A DNA stretch of 64,000 bases from Turritopsis dohrnii (lineage: Eukaryota > Cnidaria > Hydrozoa > Anthoathecata > Oceaniidae), in NCBI GenBank assembly GCA_027922465.2, contig BQMF02000642.1:62001-126000 (forward strand). Direction: 5' to 3'. Each line of letters opens with the position of its first letter. Position 1 is the stretch's first letter. A program made the position numbers and the translations under genes. The notes beneath the pieces are model-generated. The model was given only the letters and a program-made list of their open reading frames with translations, searched no databases and was not told the DNA's origin. Of this stretch, positions 33,165-44,640 are shown one piece after another.

Positions 33165-35215
33165 CGCTTGCTTGCTTCGATCACTCGTAAACACAACAGG
33201 TAAAAATGTTTAGGTTACATTCTTATTCAATTTACATCAGCATTTATTACATTTTTGCTTGTGTTTCATTCTAGTCAGATCTGCGAAGAACCATACAAAA
33301 AATATGTCGACAAGGTTAGTCATTAAGTTATGCTCACAAAAGAAACTATGTACAAGGACATTTAGAAGACTTGATTCTGCTAATGCTTGGGATAATTTTG
33401 GAACAAATATCGAAGGCAATTTTCAAATGTGTATACGAGAAGGTTGTGGGCTACAGATTGTACATGCTTCAGTAATGCTTTTTGCAACAAAGCTGTTATT
33501 TGCATTTTTAACATGTGTCAGGAATCCATTGGTACAATTTCTTTTTTTTATTTTTCAGTCCTTATACACGTATGTCATTGAGGGAGTTGGAAAAACCAGA
33601 AAATGATGACAAAAGGTTTGCATTTTTAAAAGCTTGTCAGAAAATCAAAGCTCTATCACCAACTAACCCCAATTCATTCTGGGCGATTGCAACGTTTCAT
33701 GGTAAACCATTCAAGGACAGAGTAGTTCCTGTTCCAGAGGATGCAAATGTGTGGAATGGATATTGTCAACATGGAAATGTACTTTTCCCTACATGGCATA
33801 GATTTTATCTTCTTCGGCTAGAGCAAGCCCTTCAAACTGTTTGTCCTGACGAGGATATCGCTATGCACTATTGGGATCAAACATCAGAAGAAGGTCTTCA
33901 GCATGGTCTTCCGAACTTGTTAGTGGACGATTCAGTCGTCATCGATCATAAAGGAACACGAATACCAAACCCACTTCGTGACTTCACCCTTCCAATTAAG
34001 CTTCCAACGTATAGCCAAAAAAATGTTTATGGGAAAGAGATAGGCTACAGTACGATCCGATATCCTCAATCTAGAATCCAAACGCCAGACTTTGCAAAGA
34101 CTGATGCTGATGCACATAATGAAAAGTTGGTACTTGACCAGGATACTCTGTTGTATCCTTTCAAAAAGCTGAAGGCCAAAATGTGTGTTCAAGAGATTGT
34201 ATTGATAAAGAAGGACAACTTGGATACACATACTCTATCGGATCGTTGCATCAGGAAATTTGGCCTAAAATCACAGTGAAATCCCTGCAAAGAAAACAAG
34301 TATTCTCGCTGGAAGAAGTAAAAGCAAATTTCGACATGGCGCTAACGACAAAGGGAAGGGAAGCTTTATTTAACGATATCAGCCATATCCCAAAAATTGG
34401 TTGCAAAAAACCCCTATCCATCATCAGTTGTTTACGCAAGATTTATGAATGACGCCAGGCGAAGAAAGAAAGCAACCGATTAAAAGGTTCATCGTGAAAG
34501 TTGAAAAGATCAGCAATGATGAGTATAATGGCTATTATATGATTCATGCCTATCGAAATTTGCATAATGTGAAGAAAAGATTTCTTGGTCTGCACGGTGT
34601 GCTTAGTCGTTGGAATCGAAAGACCTGCTCAAACTGCCAACTTCACAGTTATTCGTCCGCAACGTTTGAAATACCACAAGAGTTTTATCCGAAAGAAACC
34701 GTCGTTAAACGATTACACAGTAGTGATCAGCAGCAAGGATCCACATAAAGGAACGGAAACAAATCAGCAAGTTGCGCTTCAGGATGAAGATGACACAAAG
34801 TTAATAACAAGATACTTTCTGCTTTTGTCAGAGGAATAGACACAAAGGACCAAATATGTTTATGGAAATGCTAAAAAATAGCATAGTTCCAACATTCGTG
34901 ACGCCACATATATTACCAGATATTTTGAATCAATGGAATCTCGCCTTCTTGGCTGCTATGTGGGTTCTAAATGATCTGCTGCTTGACCTCATCCCGCATT
35001 TCTCAGCCTAAGATGATCGTGAACGAACTTGTCGGCAATTCAGCCTAAGATGATCGTGAACGAACTTGTCGGCAATTCAGTAAATAATCGCAACAAAAGA
35101 GCGGAACATAGAATTTATATCTACCTTTTGGCTGCTATTCACAGTTTTTCTGTTTTTTGAGGTTATTATCGGTCGTTATGTATAATCTCCACATCTTCTT
35201 AAGTTTGTAAATGGA
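33165..35215 (+). repeat. Left arm of the tyrosinase inverted duplication
   Basis: Sequence from the 5' UTR exon (GCTTGCTTCGATCACT) through the tyrosinase gene and its 3' flank (GCTATTCACA, TTATGTATAATCTCC) is mirrored at 37575-40800 in reverse orientation. This arm carries a local 40-base tandem duplication at about 35005-35085 that the other arm lacks. Confidence 0.85.
33304..34838 (+). pseudogene. Tyrosinase pseudogene lacking the CuB site
   Basis: The first exon (33304-33314, MST) and a second exon from 33559 correspond to the intact minus-strand paralogue, and the CuA region is preserved (TFHGKPF, YCQHGNVLFPTWHRFYLLRL). After AHNEKLV (about 34130) roughly 490 bases are missing relative to the paralogue, joining directly to DTLLYPF and removing CuB histidines. 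The deletion changes frame; the correct reading resumes in another frame (CSRDCIDKEGQLGYTYSIGS) to about 34400, then shifts again, and an 8-base loss near 34700 shifts it once more. The C-terminal domain is still recognisable to 34838. It cannot make an active dicopper enzyme. Its intron 1 is much shorter (244 versus 720 bases). Confidence 0.92.
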
Positions 35216-35584
35216 GTAAATGAAGAAAGAAGGTCTCAATATTCTTATAAATTGGAAGAATATCCAAAAATGTTCCTTTAAGAATATCATTCACAATAAG
35301 AATTACCTTCTTTCTGCATTTACTGACTTCTACAGGGGAATTCTTCAGGGTTTTTCCGGAAACAAGGAAAAATAGTTGGAAATTCGTGAAGTATTTTTTG
35401 TAAAACATTTGAAAGTCGCGAGCACAAAAAATCGTGAATCTTAAGAAGGAAAAATTCGCGAATATTTGCTCACGACAATTTGAGCTCGTGACTTTTTGTG
35501 TACGCGACTTTTCGTGACTTTAAGGTATGCATAAACATTGATCCAAATGAATTTTTGAATTTTAAGTTTATTTTCTAAATCTGC
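35216..35584. other. Non-coding with GCGAA/TTCGTGA hairpin motifs
   Basis: AT-rich sequence with TCGTGA/TCACGA-type short inverted motifs at about 35410-35520; no gene. Confidence 0.4.
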
Positions 35585-36100
35585 AATAAACATGGGGCAA
35601 ATTGAAGGTTAGAACCATATGGTGCAAAACAGCTGCAGCATTATAACACCACCTCTTGTTATGAATAAAATAGATACAAACTCCATCCATCCGAAATAGA
35701 GCTTTTATTTTATTACACTGAAACCATTTTATGTCTTAAATTGATTTGTAAGTGTAAACGAAGCTTAATTAATGACCACCAGAAATTGCAACAAAAAAAA
35801 TGTACTTGCATGAAATGTAACCTTGGATACGATAAAAACGAAAAATCTATCGGAATACTGCAAACAAAGCAAACATCGCAGCGAGAAAATTGCTTCTCGG
35901 ATGATTGCCCACAGTAATTTGCTTTCGAAAAATTCTAGCCTGTGTACGTTCATTAAAATTTATATTTTGTACTTTCTAAGCTGTACTAAGCTACCATTTT
36001 GGCCGGAGGAGGAGGAGGAATAGTAGTCCAACAGTGTTCGCTTTTGCTGCTACCGTAATAAAGATGGTATTTGGTGGCACCATATACTTTCAATTAAGAG
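35585..36100 (+). repeat. Dispersed repeat, short (internally deleted) version
   Basis: The first part (GAACCATATGGTGCAAAAC...AATAAAATAGATRCAAACT) matches 42425-42520, and the second part (CCTAGCCTGYSTACGTTCATT...GCTACYGTAATAA) matches 44480-44630. The longer version spans about 2.2 kb at 42.4-44.6 kb, so this 0.5-kb copy looks like an internally deleted derivative. A (GGA)n tract is included. Confidence 0.6.
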
Positions 36101-36524
36101 ATCCAAGAATGTTCTGAATCTCTTGGCAAAATGACAGCATGCAAATTACAAAACTGCTTATAAAATCTTGAAAATCTTTTGTATCTACCATGTTAATAGC
36201 ACCATGGTGACAGACAGAGATTATATTCATCAAACAATTGCGACACAATTAAGAGGTACTCTCATTCACTGCGATGTTTTACTTGGAAAGGTAAATAAAA
36301 GAAAAGAAGCTTTGTTATGTTTACAAACGAAGTATGATGTAGGAATGCCTTGGTTATGTGACACCTCTTGGCCTTTCCCTGAGATATTTTGGTTTCACAA
36401 AGTGGAGAACATTTGTAAAGTTTTGCATAATCAAATATTTACATTTGTGAACATTGTGTGTGTGTTTTATGTTGTTTAAAGTATAATGTTTGTTGACAAT
36501 ATATTCGGATATGATGAAATACAC
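36101..36524. other. Short open frame of unknown nature
   Basis: A 103-codon frame at 36168-36479 (VTDRDYIHQTIATQLRGTLI) ends in a stop; no domain is recognised and no splice context supports it. Confidence 0.25.
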
Positions 36525-36901
36525 TCTTTTTTTTTTATAAGAACAATTTTATAAGAACAATGAGGCTCAAAATGGCCAAAAAATAACAACAATTTAAGAA
36601 CAGCTCTGGTGCTCAAACTTTTTCTGAAATGTCTTTTTCTTCTTTTTTCTCCTTTTCTTGTTGAAAAATGTAACAGAAGATATTCTAGTTTACAGTTTAA
36701 AATTAAAAGAATAAAAACTAGGTTCAAAAAGTAAACATAAGTATATGATAAGTGAAACTGCGAAGCTTTTTGAAACTAGATTTCTGTGTAAAAATAGCAC
36801 AAAAATAAGAACGAAATAAGAACAATTTGAGGCTGAAAGTGGAAAAAAAATAAGAACATTTGAGCCTCAACTCAAATTTCATGGTTCTTATAAAAAAAGA
36901 T
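36525..36901. mobile_element. TIR mini-element with TATAAGAACA motifs
   Basis: The left end TCTTTTTTTTTATAAGAACA and the reverse of the right end TCTTTTTTTATAAGAACCAT match. AATAAGAACA and TTGAGGCT/GAGCCTCAA motifs recur inside. A related fragment is at about 48640-48785. No coding capacity. It lies in the spacer between the two tyrosinase arms. Confidence 0.75.
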
Positions 36902-37574
36902 TGTATATAAAATAAATACTTTCACAAATCTGAAATCGTTTTTTGGTATCTCATTTTTGAGATTTCTGATTTCTATGTAAACCATGAATTATGTTTTTGA
37001 TTTTTTCATTTATTATATCTTTCTTTGATGAGTTACCGATGAATCTGTTCGAGGTCTGCTTATTCACAAGCCTGCTTTTGCTCTGTCCACAAGGCTTCTT
37101 TCTAATACGTTTTTTGGCTTCTGCTTCTGATGCAAAAAATTGTATTTGTTGATATTACGTGTGTTTATATTTGGTAGCTTATGTTTATATTCTGTAGTCA
37201 ACTACAAATTAATCTTTTTTCATGAGCTTTGTGAAAGCTGTTTATTCTCAAGCGATCTTATAATCAGTCTACACTGCTTGTAGTTTTCTTGCTACTGCGT
37301 TTTTTGACTTCTGATTTTTATACAAAATGATGGTTGTAATACACTGTTTTATTTTTGCCGAGATTTTCGAGATTTCCACTGTTTCTTATTGTCCTGAAAG
37401 AACCTGAAAACCAATTAAACAAACTTTTGAAGTGTAAAGAATATCTAATTATCGAAAAGCTGGAAAAATTGGCTCTATCCTGGTATATAATTTATTGCCA
37501 GCTGACAGAAATTCATTGAAATAAATGCGATTATAATTCTTGATTTCATTTTTTTGAAATATTCTCTATTACTT
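36902..37574. other. Spacer between tyrosinase arms, no gene
   Basis: T-rich non-coding sequence with two diverged copies of a GAGATTTCTGATTTYTATRY...TTTTTGGCTTCTG-like block; no protein or RNA gene is supported. Confidence 0.4.
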
Positions 37575-40500
37575 CAAAACTTAAAAAAAGTCGGAGATTA
37601 TACATAACGACGCTTTTTAATCGGTTCAGTATTTTTCCATTACATAAAGATTCCATGGACACATTAAAAATCGAAAAATCACATTTAGATTAAACAAACT
37701 TTAGAGATTAAAATATATTGCTACAATAATAACCTCAAAATTCAGAAAAAGTGTGAATAGCAGCCAAAAACCATCAAAGGTAGACATAACTTCTATCAAA
37801 GGTAGACATAACTTCTATGTTCCGATGTTTCGTTGCAATAATGGACAGGTTCGTTTACGACCACCTTATGCTGAGAAATGCGCGTTCAGGTCAAGCAACA
37901 GGACATTTAGAACTCTCATAGAAGCCTAGATAGCAAGTTTCAATTGCTTCAAAACATCTAATAACACATGTGCCGGGATGAAGGCGGAACATAGAATGAT
38001 AAGACTTGTACTTTAAAACTTTAGAAGTTCAAAATCGCGAAAGTTATGCTTATTTAGTAATTGCCACTGTCACTCATGAGAAATAAATTTTTTTTATAAT
38101 TTTCATAAACATATTTGGTCCCTTTGCGTCTATTCCTCTGACAAAAGCAGAAAGAATCTTGTTATCAACTTTGTGTCATCTTCATCCTGAAGCGCAACTT
38201 GATGATCCGTTTCCGTACTTTTATGTGGGTCCTTGCTGCTGATCACTACTGTGTAATCGTTTAACGACGGTTTTTCACCATCTTTCGGATAAAACTCTTG
38301 CGGTATTTCAAACGTTGCGGACGAATAACTGTGAAGTTGGCAGTTTGAGCAGGTCTTTCGATTCCAACGGCTAAGCACACCATGTTGACCAAGTAATCTT
38401 TTTTTCTTCTCATTATCCACCTTTCGATATGCACGAACCATGTAAGAGCCTTTATACTCATCATTGCTGATCTTTTCAACTTTCAAAAGGAACCTTTTAA
38501 TCGGTTGCTTTCTTTCTTCGCCTGGCGTCACCCACAAATCTTGCGTAAACAATTGATGATGAATTGGGGTTTTCCAATTAGCCTTTGTGATACGACTAAT
38601 ATCGTAAAAGACAGCTTGCCTTCCCGTTTCCTTAAGTGCAATGTCGAAATTTGCTTTCACTTCTTCCAGCGAGGATACTTGTTTTCTCTGCAGGGATTTC
38701 ACTGTTATTTTAGGCCAAATTTCTTGATCCAACGATCCGATAGAGTATGTGTATCCAAGTTGTCCTTCTATGTCAATGCAATCCCTCGAACACACATGTT
38801 GTCCTTCAGCTTTTTGAAAGGGATACAACAGAGTATCCATGCTCAATCGCTGGTGTTCGCTTTGATGAGGAGTCGATCCTTGCTGCACTGGATAAGCACC
38901 TTGATCTATTTTATCATTATGCATCCATTCAATATCGAAGGATTTAGTGTGACCCCATTTTTTCTGCCACACCCAGAACATTCGATCAACATTGCAATGG
39001 TGAAAAAAGAATACAGGATCAAAAGATGCCACTTCATTTGCACCCATGTCTCCGTTTGCCCCAGAAATTATTCCGGCATCTCCTTTATCCATGCTGGTAC
39101 CTTCTATATATGTGTACCCACCAACAGCTATATGGATCTGGTTATGGGGCGCTTCCAAAGAAACACTTTCAGCAAATTGGCTAGCCGACTGCGTGTTTGA
39201 AAAAATGTTATAGTTACCTTGACTTAAACAATCAATGTAAAGATTTTTGATGGACCCTTGCCGAAAGAACGACTTGGTGTTCAATGCAGTTGTGACATTT
39301 GTCTGCAAAGCCTCGGTTAGGTCCACGTTGTCAATTACCAACTTTTCATTATGTGCTTCAGCAATCGTCTTTGCAAAGTCTGGCGTTTGGATTCCAGATT
39401 GAGGGTATCGGATGGTACTGTAGCCTACATCTTTCCCATATGCATCTTTGTCGCTGTACGTTGGAATCTTTTTTGGAAGGGTGAAGTTACGAAGTGGGTT
39501 TGGTATTCGTGTTCCTTTATGATCGATGACGACTGAATCGTCCACCAGCAAGTTCGGAAGACCATGCTGAAGACCTTCTTCTGATGTTTGATCCCAATAG
39601 TGCATAGCGATATCATCATCAGGGCAAACAGTTTGAAGGGCTTGCTCTAGTCGAAGAAGATAAAATCTATGCCATGTAGGGAAAAGTACATTTCCATGTT
39701 GACAATATCCATTCCACACTTTTGCATCCTCTGGAACAGGAACTACTCTGTCCTTGAATGGTTTACCATGAAACGTTGCAATCGCCCAGAATGAATTGGG
39801 ATTAGTCGGTGGTAGAGCTTTGATTTTCTGCCAAGCTTTTAAAAATGCAAATCTTTTGTCATCATTTTCTGGTTTTTCCAACTCCCTCAATGACATACGT
39901 GTATAAGTACTGAAAAATAAAAAACAATTGTACCAATGGATTGTTGACACGAGTTCAAAATACAAATAACAGCCTTGATGTGAAAGAATACATACATATA
40001 CACATTTGAAAATTGCCTTCGATATTTGGTCCCAAAATACCCCGTTAGTATCACCTATTTGTCACTTATATGTCAACAGTAGCACATTCACGTGGTTTCC
40101 AAGAAAAAATTTCGTAAATGGTTGGGTAACCTTTAAATAACAATAATATTCCTCAAGACAACGTAGTGTGACATTTAGTCATTACGGACCTTACGAAACT
40201 ACGACGGCAACGTGGACGACGACGTGAGGCAAAGAAAAAATTCACTTTACTCCATAGATTTTCTTTAGAGTGCAAGTCTATTCGACGCTATACTATTGGG
40301 AAATGTTTTTAATTTTACGAATATCATTATTAGATTGGTATGTTCTACGCACAACGTGCATAGTAATATTTTTGAAGTCGTACTGAAAACGAAGACATAA
40401 ATTTTTCTCGGTTCCATCATGATTCTGTCTCTCTTAGTTCAGGAACCATTATAAACAAACTTTAAGCCAAGTGTACAATTTCTAATGTTTTGTGATTTAT

Positions 40501-40800
40501 TGAAGATTAATATCTTGTACCTCGTGGTCTTCGTTGACGTCGTAGTTCTGTAACGTCCTTATTATTCATCTAGCACTTCTAAACGTCCTTGTATGTAGTT
40601 TCCTTAGCGAGCATAACTTAATGACTTACCTTGTCGACATATTTCTTGTTTGGTTCTTCACAGATCTGACTAGAATAAAAGAATGTAAGAACAAAAATGT
40701 AACAAATGCTGGCGTAAACTGAATAAGAAAGTAACCTTAATATTTTTACCAGTTGTGTTTATAAGTGATCGAAGCAAGCAAGCAACTCAAGCTAACGAAT
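37575..40800 (-). repeat. Right arm of the tyrosinase inverted duplication
   Basis: Mirror of 33165-35215, containing the intact gene. A 21-base unit AAAGGTAGACATAACTTCTAT is tandemly duplicated at about 37780-37822 in this arm only. Confidence 0.85.
38130..40640 (-). CDS. Tyrosinase, fungal-type (type-3 copper, with C-terminal domain)
   Basis: Coding exons 40630-40640 and 38130-39909 join in phase (MSTSTYTRMS) to give 596 residues; intron 720 bases, GTAAGT...CAG. Tyrosinases oxidise monophenols and o-diphenols to quinones. CuA: H51 (TFHGKP), H75 (YCQHGN), H84 (PTWHRF); the 24- and 9-residue spacings and the Cys two residues before H75 (Cys-His thioether) fit the Agaricus-type enzyme. CuB: H259, H263 (APHNQIHIAVGG) and the HH pair at 307-308 (FDPVFFFHHCNVDR). 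GYTYSIGS resembles the Tyr-x-Tyr linker motif, after which a C-terminal 'lid' domain of about 200 residues includes TCSNC, a CxxC as in fungal pro-tyrosinases. No signal peptide is visible, so a cytosolic pro-enzyme is likely. A 5' UTR exon is conserved with the pseudogene. Horizontal origin is possible but unproven. Confidence 0.95.
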
Positions 40801-41389
40801 ACACTTTAAGGAGCCGATAGTTGATTTATATACTGTCTGAATTCATTTCCAAACTCCTAGTTACATACATAGATCGATTTACTCAGTCATTATTTATACT
40901 TTCATGTGGTGAAATGTGAAGTTCCCGCTGATCTTTTTGTAAACTATTGACGTGGGTTTGAGGTTTGTGGCATTATAGAATATGTGGCATCAATCAAGAT
41001 CTGTCCAAAGCACATTGATTATCCAAGTGTTAAAATAAACAGGAACTTAATAGCACAAATTCACGATTTGTTCGCTGCGATAACTCAATGTCGGGTATAA
41101 TGCCGTCATATGCAAATTTATCGAGAGAAAATTATTCCTAATTCTGGTCTGTGAAATTTTTTTTACTAAGCTTTATTAAGTCAACGTTCCATTCGTTTCT
41201 TATGATATGCAAGAAGCAAAGATACTTTGCTATGAAGGAATAAGACCTGGGTAGAGCTGCAAGTGGAGCTATGACGTTATGTATACTCGCTAGTGTCATG
41301 GCGGCCAGTGTGTGTTATGAAAGAACAAATAACTTACTGAAAGAATATATTACATATAGGTGTAACATGTAGGCATCATATCTGCTCGC
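40801..41389. other. Upstream region of the tyrosinase gene
   Basis: No gene. It should contain the tyrosinase promoter, but no TATA box or other element can be assigned with confidence. Confidence 0.35.
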
Positions 41390-41573
41390 ACCTGTCCATC
41401 TTCACCTTATTCAACTGCACACTGGCCTTCGAGTAAGTTAGTACAATGCTATACGTATCTCTGGCGGTAACTCAACTACTAGTTGCAAGTTGGCGGGCAG
41501 AATAGCCAACCTTTACGGATGGAGAAGCCCAAGGACTAAAAACTCCCAGTTACTTACTTACTTACTTACCTTA
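41390..41573 (+). mobile_element. SINE copy (5'-truncated)
   Basis: Shares TGCACACTGGCCTTCG, ATGCTATACGTATCTCTGGC, GGCGGGCAGAATAGCCAACC and GCCCAAGGACTAAAAACTCC with the copies at 42.8 and 57.3 kb, and ends in a (TTAC)n tail at 41550-41573. The tRNA-like head is missing. Confidence 0.85.
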
Positions 41574-42424
41574 ACTTGTTGGTAGTTTTGGATGAAAAAA
41601 ATTGGTTCGGCTCTAGGATCAATATCATACATGTGGTAAGAATAGTCAATGTCATTAAAGCTCATTTTCGTTATATAATCAGTTTAGTTTTGGGATTGAA
41701 TTATTTTGTTGATTTTGAAAAACGACTGATTTTTATTCTTCCTGCTTTCTTTCTGGATTTCCAGAAATCATCGCTGACGAGTTGACATAAGGTCGACGAA
41801 AATATTATAATGAAAATAAATGATTGTATACTTATAAGCAAATAAAATAAAATGACAAAAAAGAAACTAGGAAGAATAAAAATCAGTTTTGAGATTATTT
41901 TCACAATAAGTTTTTGTGGTGTCTTTCCACAGGAGCGTTGCAACTGTAAGTAATTGCTCATGTGCATATCTTATTCACAAATTTTTTAAAATTTTACTTC
42001 GCCAATATATAAACAAATCTCACACTTCACAATCTACTGGCTTACTGTTAGTTCTGATATTCATATAGCGCAATTTGCGGGCAATCATCTTAGTAGCAAT
42101 GATCTCATGTTTGAGTTCTGTTCTGTCTGATTGGAAATTTTGGTCATTTTCTGTGGGTTTCAATGGCTCTTATACTATATGGTTGTTTCAGTTTATGGTT
42201 ATTTTCTGTGGGTTTTAATGGCTCTTTGAGATTCTGATAGTTCCTCATTGAATTGGTTAGTGATTGATCGAGTGTTTTCAAGAACTTGTTTTGGAAGTGG
42301 TTACGACAATTGAACAGAATAATAATTGGTTAAACAAGTCTGAAACTATGACTTTCACGAGGATAATTTACGCCTTGGTGAATTTCAACAAATTTGCACT
42401 TGCTTAAAACGTATTTCTTAGTGG
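41574..42424. other. Non-coding; small inverted pair
   Basis: AAACTGATTTTTATTCTTCC... at about 41722-41750 is partly mirrored by GGAAGAATAAAAATCAGTTTT at 41870-41890, forming a potential hairpin of about 170 bases. A GGTTATTTTCTGTGGGTTT-like unit is repeated at about 42140 and 42195. No gene. Confidence 0.45.
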
Positions 42425-42529
42425 AACAAGAACCATATGGTGCAAAACGGTAGCAGCTATATAATTTTAACTTGCAATACAAATAAAATAGATGCAAACT
42501 TCATCGAAAATAAAGTTTTAATTTTAAAG

Positions 42530-42766
42530 TTACACTGCCCGTAAATTGCTACAATACAAAATATCAATATCCTCGTCACTTTCATGATTTTCATTAAGGA
42601 TAAGTTCCTTAGGACAGACATCTGCCATATCGATTTCATCAGGAACAAACAGGTTCAGTTCAAGAGTTTTCATATACTCTAATTGCTTTTCCAACATAGA
42701 ACGCCCTTCGCTACAAGGTAGATGTTCTTTTAAGCAAGTGGTCTCATCATCCTCTGACCCCCCCAT
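42530..42766 (-). CDS. Acidic C-terminal exon-like frame, unidentified
   Basis: 78 codons on the minus strand ending in an acidic tail (NENHESDEDIDILYCSNLRA). The composition (CLKEHLPCSEGRSMLEKQLE, LNLFVPDEIDMADVCPKEL) looks like genuine protein. It lies within a dispersed repeat region (42.4-44.6 kb) and just downstream of a SINE insertion at 42819, so it may be the last exon of a transposon-borne gene whose upstream part is displaced. No domain is recognised. Confidence 0.35.
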   Translation of the reverse strand: MGGSEDDETTCLKEHLPCSEGRSMLEKQLEYMKTLELNLFVPDEIDMADVCPKELILNENHESDEDIDILYCSNLRAV

Positions 42767-42818
42767 TGGTCGAAAATTTTGCGAGAAAAGTTAGAGGAAA
42801 AGAAGAAGATACTTAATT

Positions 42819-43043
42819 AGTAAGTAAGTAACGGGAGTTTTTAGTCCTTGGGCTTCCATCCGTAATGGTTGGTTCTTCTGCCCGCCAACTTGCTACTATT
42901 AGTTGACTTACCGCCAGAGATACGTATAGCATTGCTCTAACTTGACCGAAGGCCAGTGTGCAGTCATTCGATGGCTCCTAATGGGCTGACACGCTGCTTT
43001 TAAAGCGCATCGGACTCGAACTCGTTCCCTTCCCTCCATGCAA
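42819..43043 (-). mobile_element. tRNA-derived SINE, copy with clear box B
   Basis: On the minus strand the head contains GTTCGAGTCC (complement of 43012-43021), the canonical RNA polymerase III box B, followed by GATGCGCTTTAAAAGCAGCG, the conserved body and a (TTAC)n tail at 42819-42832. The tRNA-like 5' end upstream of box B is short or degraded. Confidence 0.85.
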
Positions 43044-44194
43044 GATATTGAATTTTTTAATCGATTTTCTCCGTGAATTTAGAAAGTTCAAATAAGCGCC
43101 CACACTAGAACAAAGGGCGCGCTTATTCGAGAAGGGCGCTTGTTTGAGATGAATGCTTATTCGAACGATTACAGTCATCAATAAACATCAGACATTGCAA
43201 CAAAAGACATTTGATCTGTAACCATAAATGTCTTCTTCGAAATAAAGTGTCACGTCTACATGTTTGTATAAGTACACGTCCATGGGCTTACATACCCAAT
43301 TAAAAAAGGTAAAACGAGACTTTTTGCTTCTGCATTAAAATGAGGGAATATATTTCGAGAATCAATAGGGATAAATGACGTTTTTTGGGGTCCGCGATAC
43401 AGGCAAAGGGGTGACCAAAAATTTGGGCCAAATTACTTTTGGTGCTGCGGTTATGACGTCATCAAATCTTTGATCCACGATATCTCAGTAACAGTTGATC
43501 GTAGCGAAACGATCCCATACACTTATTTGATCAGCTTTTCGAGCTCTACTCAAAATCAGCACCATCCAATTGTGCTTTGTGAAAATGTTTACAAAAATCG
43601 GAAAAGGTCAAATAATGGTCCGAATTGCCCAATTCTGATAAAATCATTGTCAAATTTGAAATCAGCACCTCTCAATTATGCTTTGCATAAGTTTTTATGT
43701 CAGGTACAAAGGCAGACCTTATCTACGCGTTTATTCTATCTTCTATCTTCTGTATTGCAAGAGCAAGCACTACAAATCAAACACCTTCAAGTTTTGAAGA
43801 AGACATAAACACCTACAGCATGATCAAGGGAGAGTGTTTAAACATTCCCTGGAGCACTGACCTAAATACAACAACACCATTTTCGTTCATTCAGTTATAC
43901 AATTATTTAGTCATCAGAACTGTAAAATACAAACACATTTCACTGAAAAATACCCATTATAAAAGGCTCAAATCCTTCCAGTTTTCTTCATGAAGGCTTC
44001 ATTAAGAAAACTGAAACAGCATCCAATAATAAATATTGTTTTCTTGATGCTTGTGTGAAAGCTTTAATGAAAAACAAGTTGTACAAAGTATTAGTCAAAT
44101 TGTGTTGTTCATCCGGTGATGTTGTACTGCATGTATATGTCCAGCAGGCACTGTTTTGGACATTGCAACCACATCAGTGGTGTATTGTTTGGAA
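43044..44194. other. Interior of a long dispersed repeat, no clear gene
   Basis: GCGCTTATTCGA and GGGCGCTTGTTTGA motifs at 43095-43160 form short inverted repeats. Several 80-110-codon plus-strand frames at 43470-44000 carry no recognisable motif. Confidence 0.35.
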
Positions 44195-44400
44195 TGGAAA
44201 ATTTTTCATCGTCCGCTTTATAGAGGTAAATTTTAGGGGGAATTGTTGTGCGGGACCTGGAAAAAATGTCCGCTTTAAGGAGGTGACCGTTCTAGACTGT
44301 CCGCTTTGGGGAGGTTTCTTTATAAGAGTTTATTAAGGATTCGTCCTGGACAAAAGTTTTTGTCCGTCTTAAGGAGGTGTCCACTGTGTTTCACTGTATA
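44195..44400. repeat. GTCCGCTTTA-GAGGT repeat
   Basis: The unit TGTCCGCTTTAAGGAGGTG and variants occur four times between 44211 and 44382, ending in CACTGTGTTTCACTGTATA. This is the right part of a mini-element; the left terminus was not located. Confidence 0.6.
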
Positions 44401-44459
44401 ACTATCTACGGTTGCGGTTTGTAATCAAAATCCTCTGTAAAAGAAAAATATTTCATAGT

Positions 44460-44640
44460 TTTTTTGGTAAGTCTTTGAACAATCCTAGCCTGCCTACGTT
44501 CATTATAATTTGTACACATTTGTCAAGCAACTTTCAGACTCTAAAGCATCAGCTAAACTACCATTTCGAGTGGAGTACTAAAGGTAGTAGACGATATTCG
44601 TTTTCACTGGTTACTGTAATAATATTTTTAGATACAAAAA
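44460..44640 (+). repeat. Dispersed repeat shared with 35.9 kb and 3.9 kb
   Basis: AATCCTAGCCTGCCTACGTT...CTACCATTT...GGTTACTGTAATAAT matches 35930-36060 in the same orientation and 3840-3990 in reverse. Confidence 0.6.

Noticed and set aside
38505..39200. A 231-codon plus-strand frame within the tyrosinase
   Set aside because: Antisense shadow of the intact tyrosinase exon.
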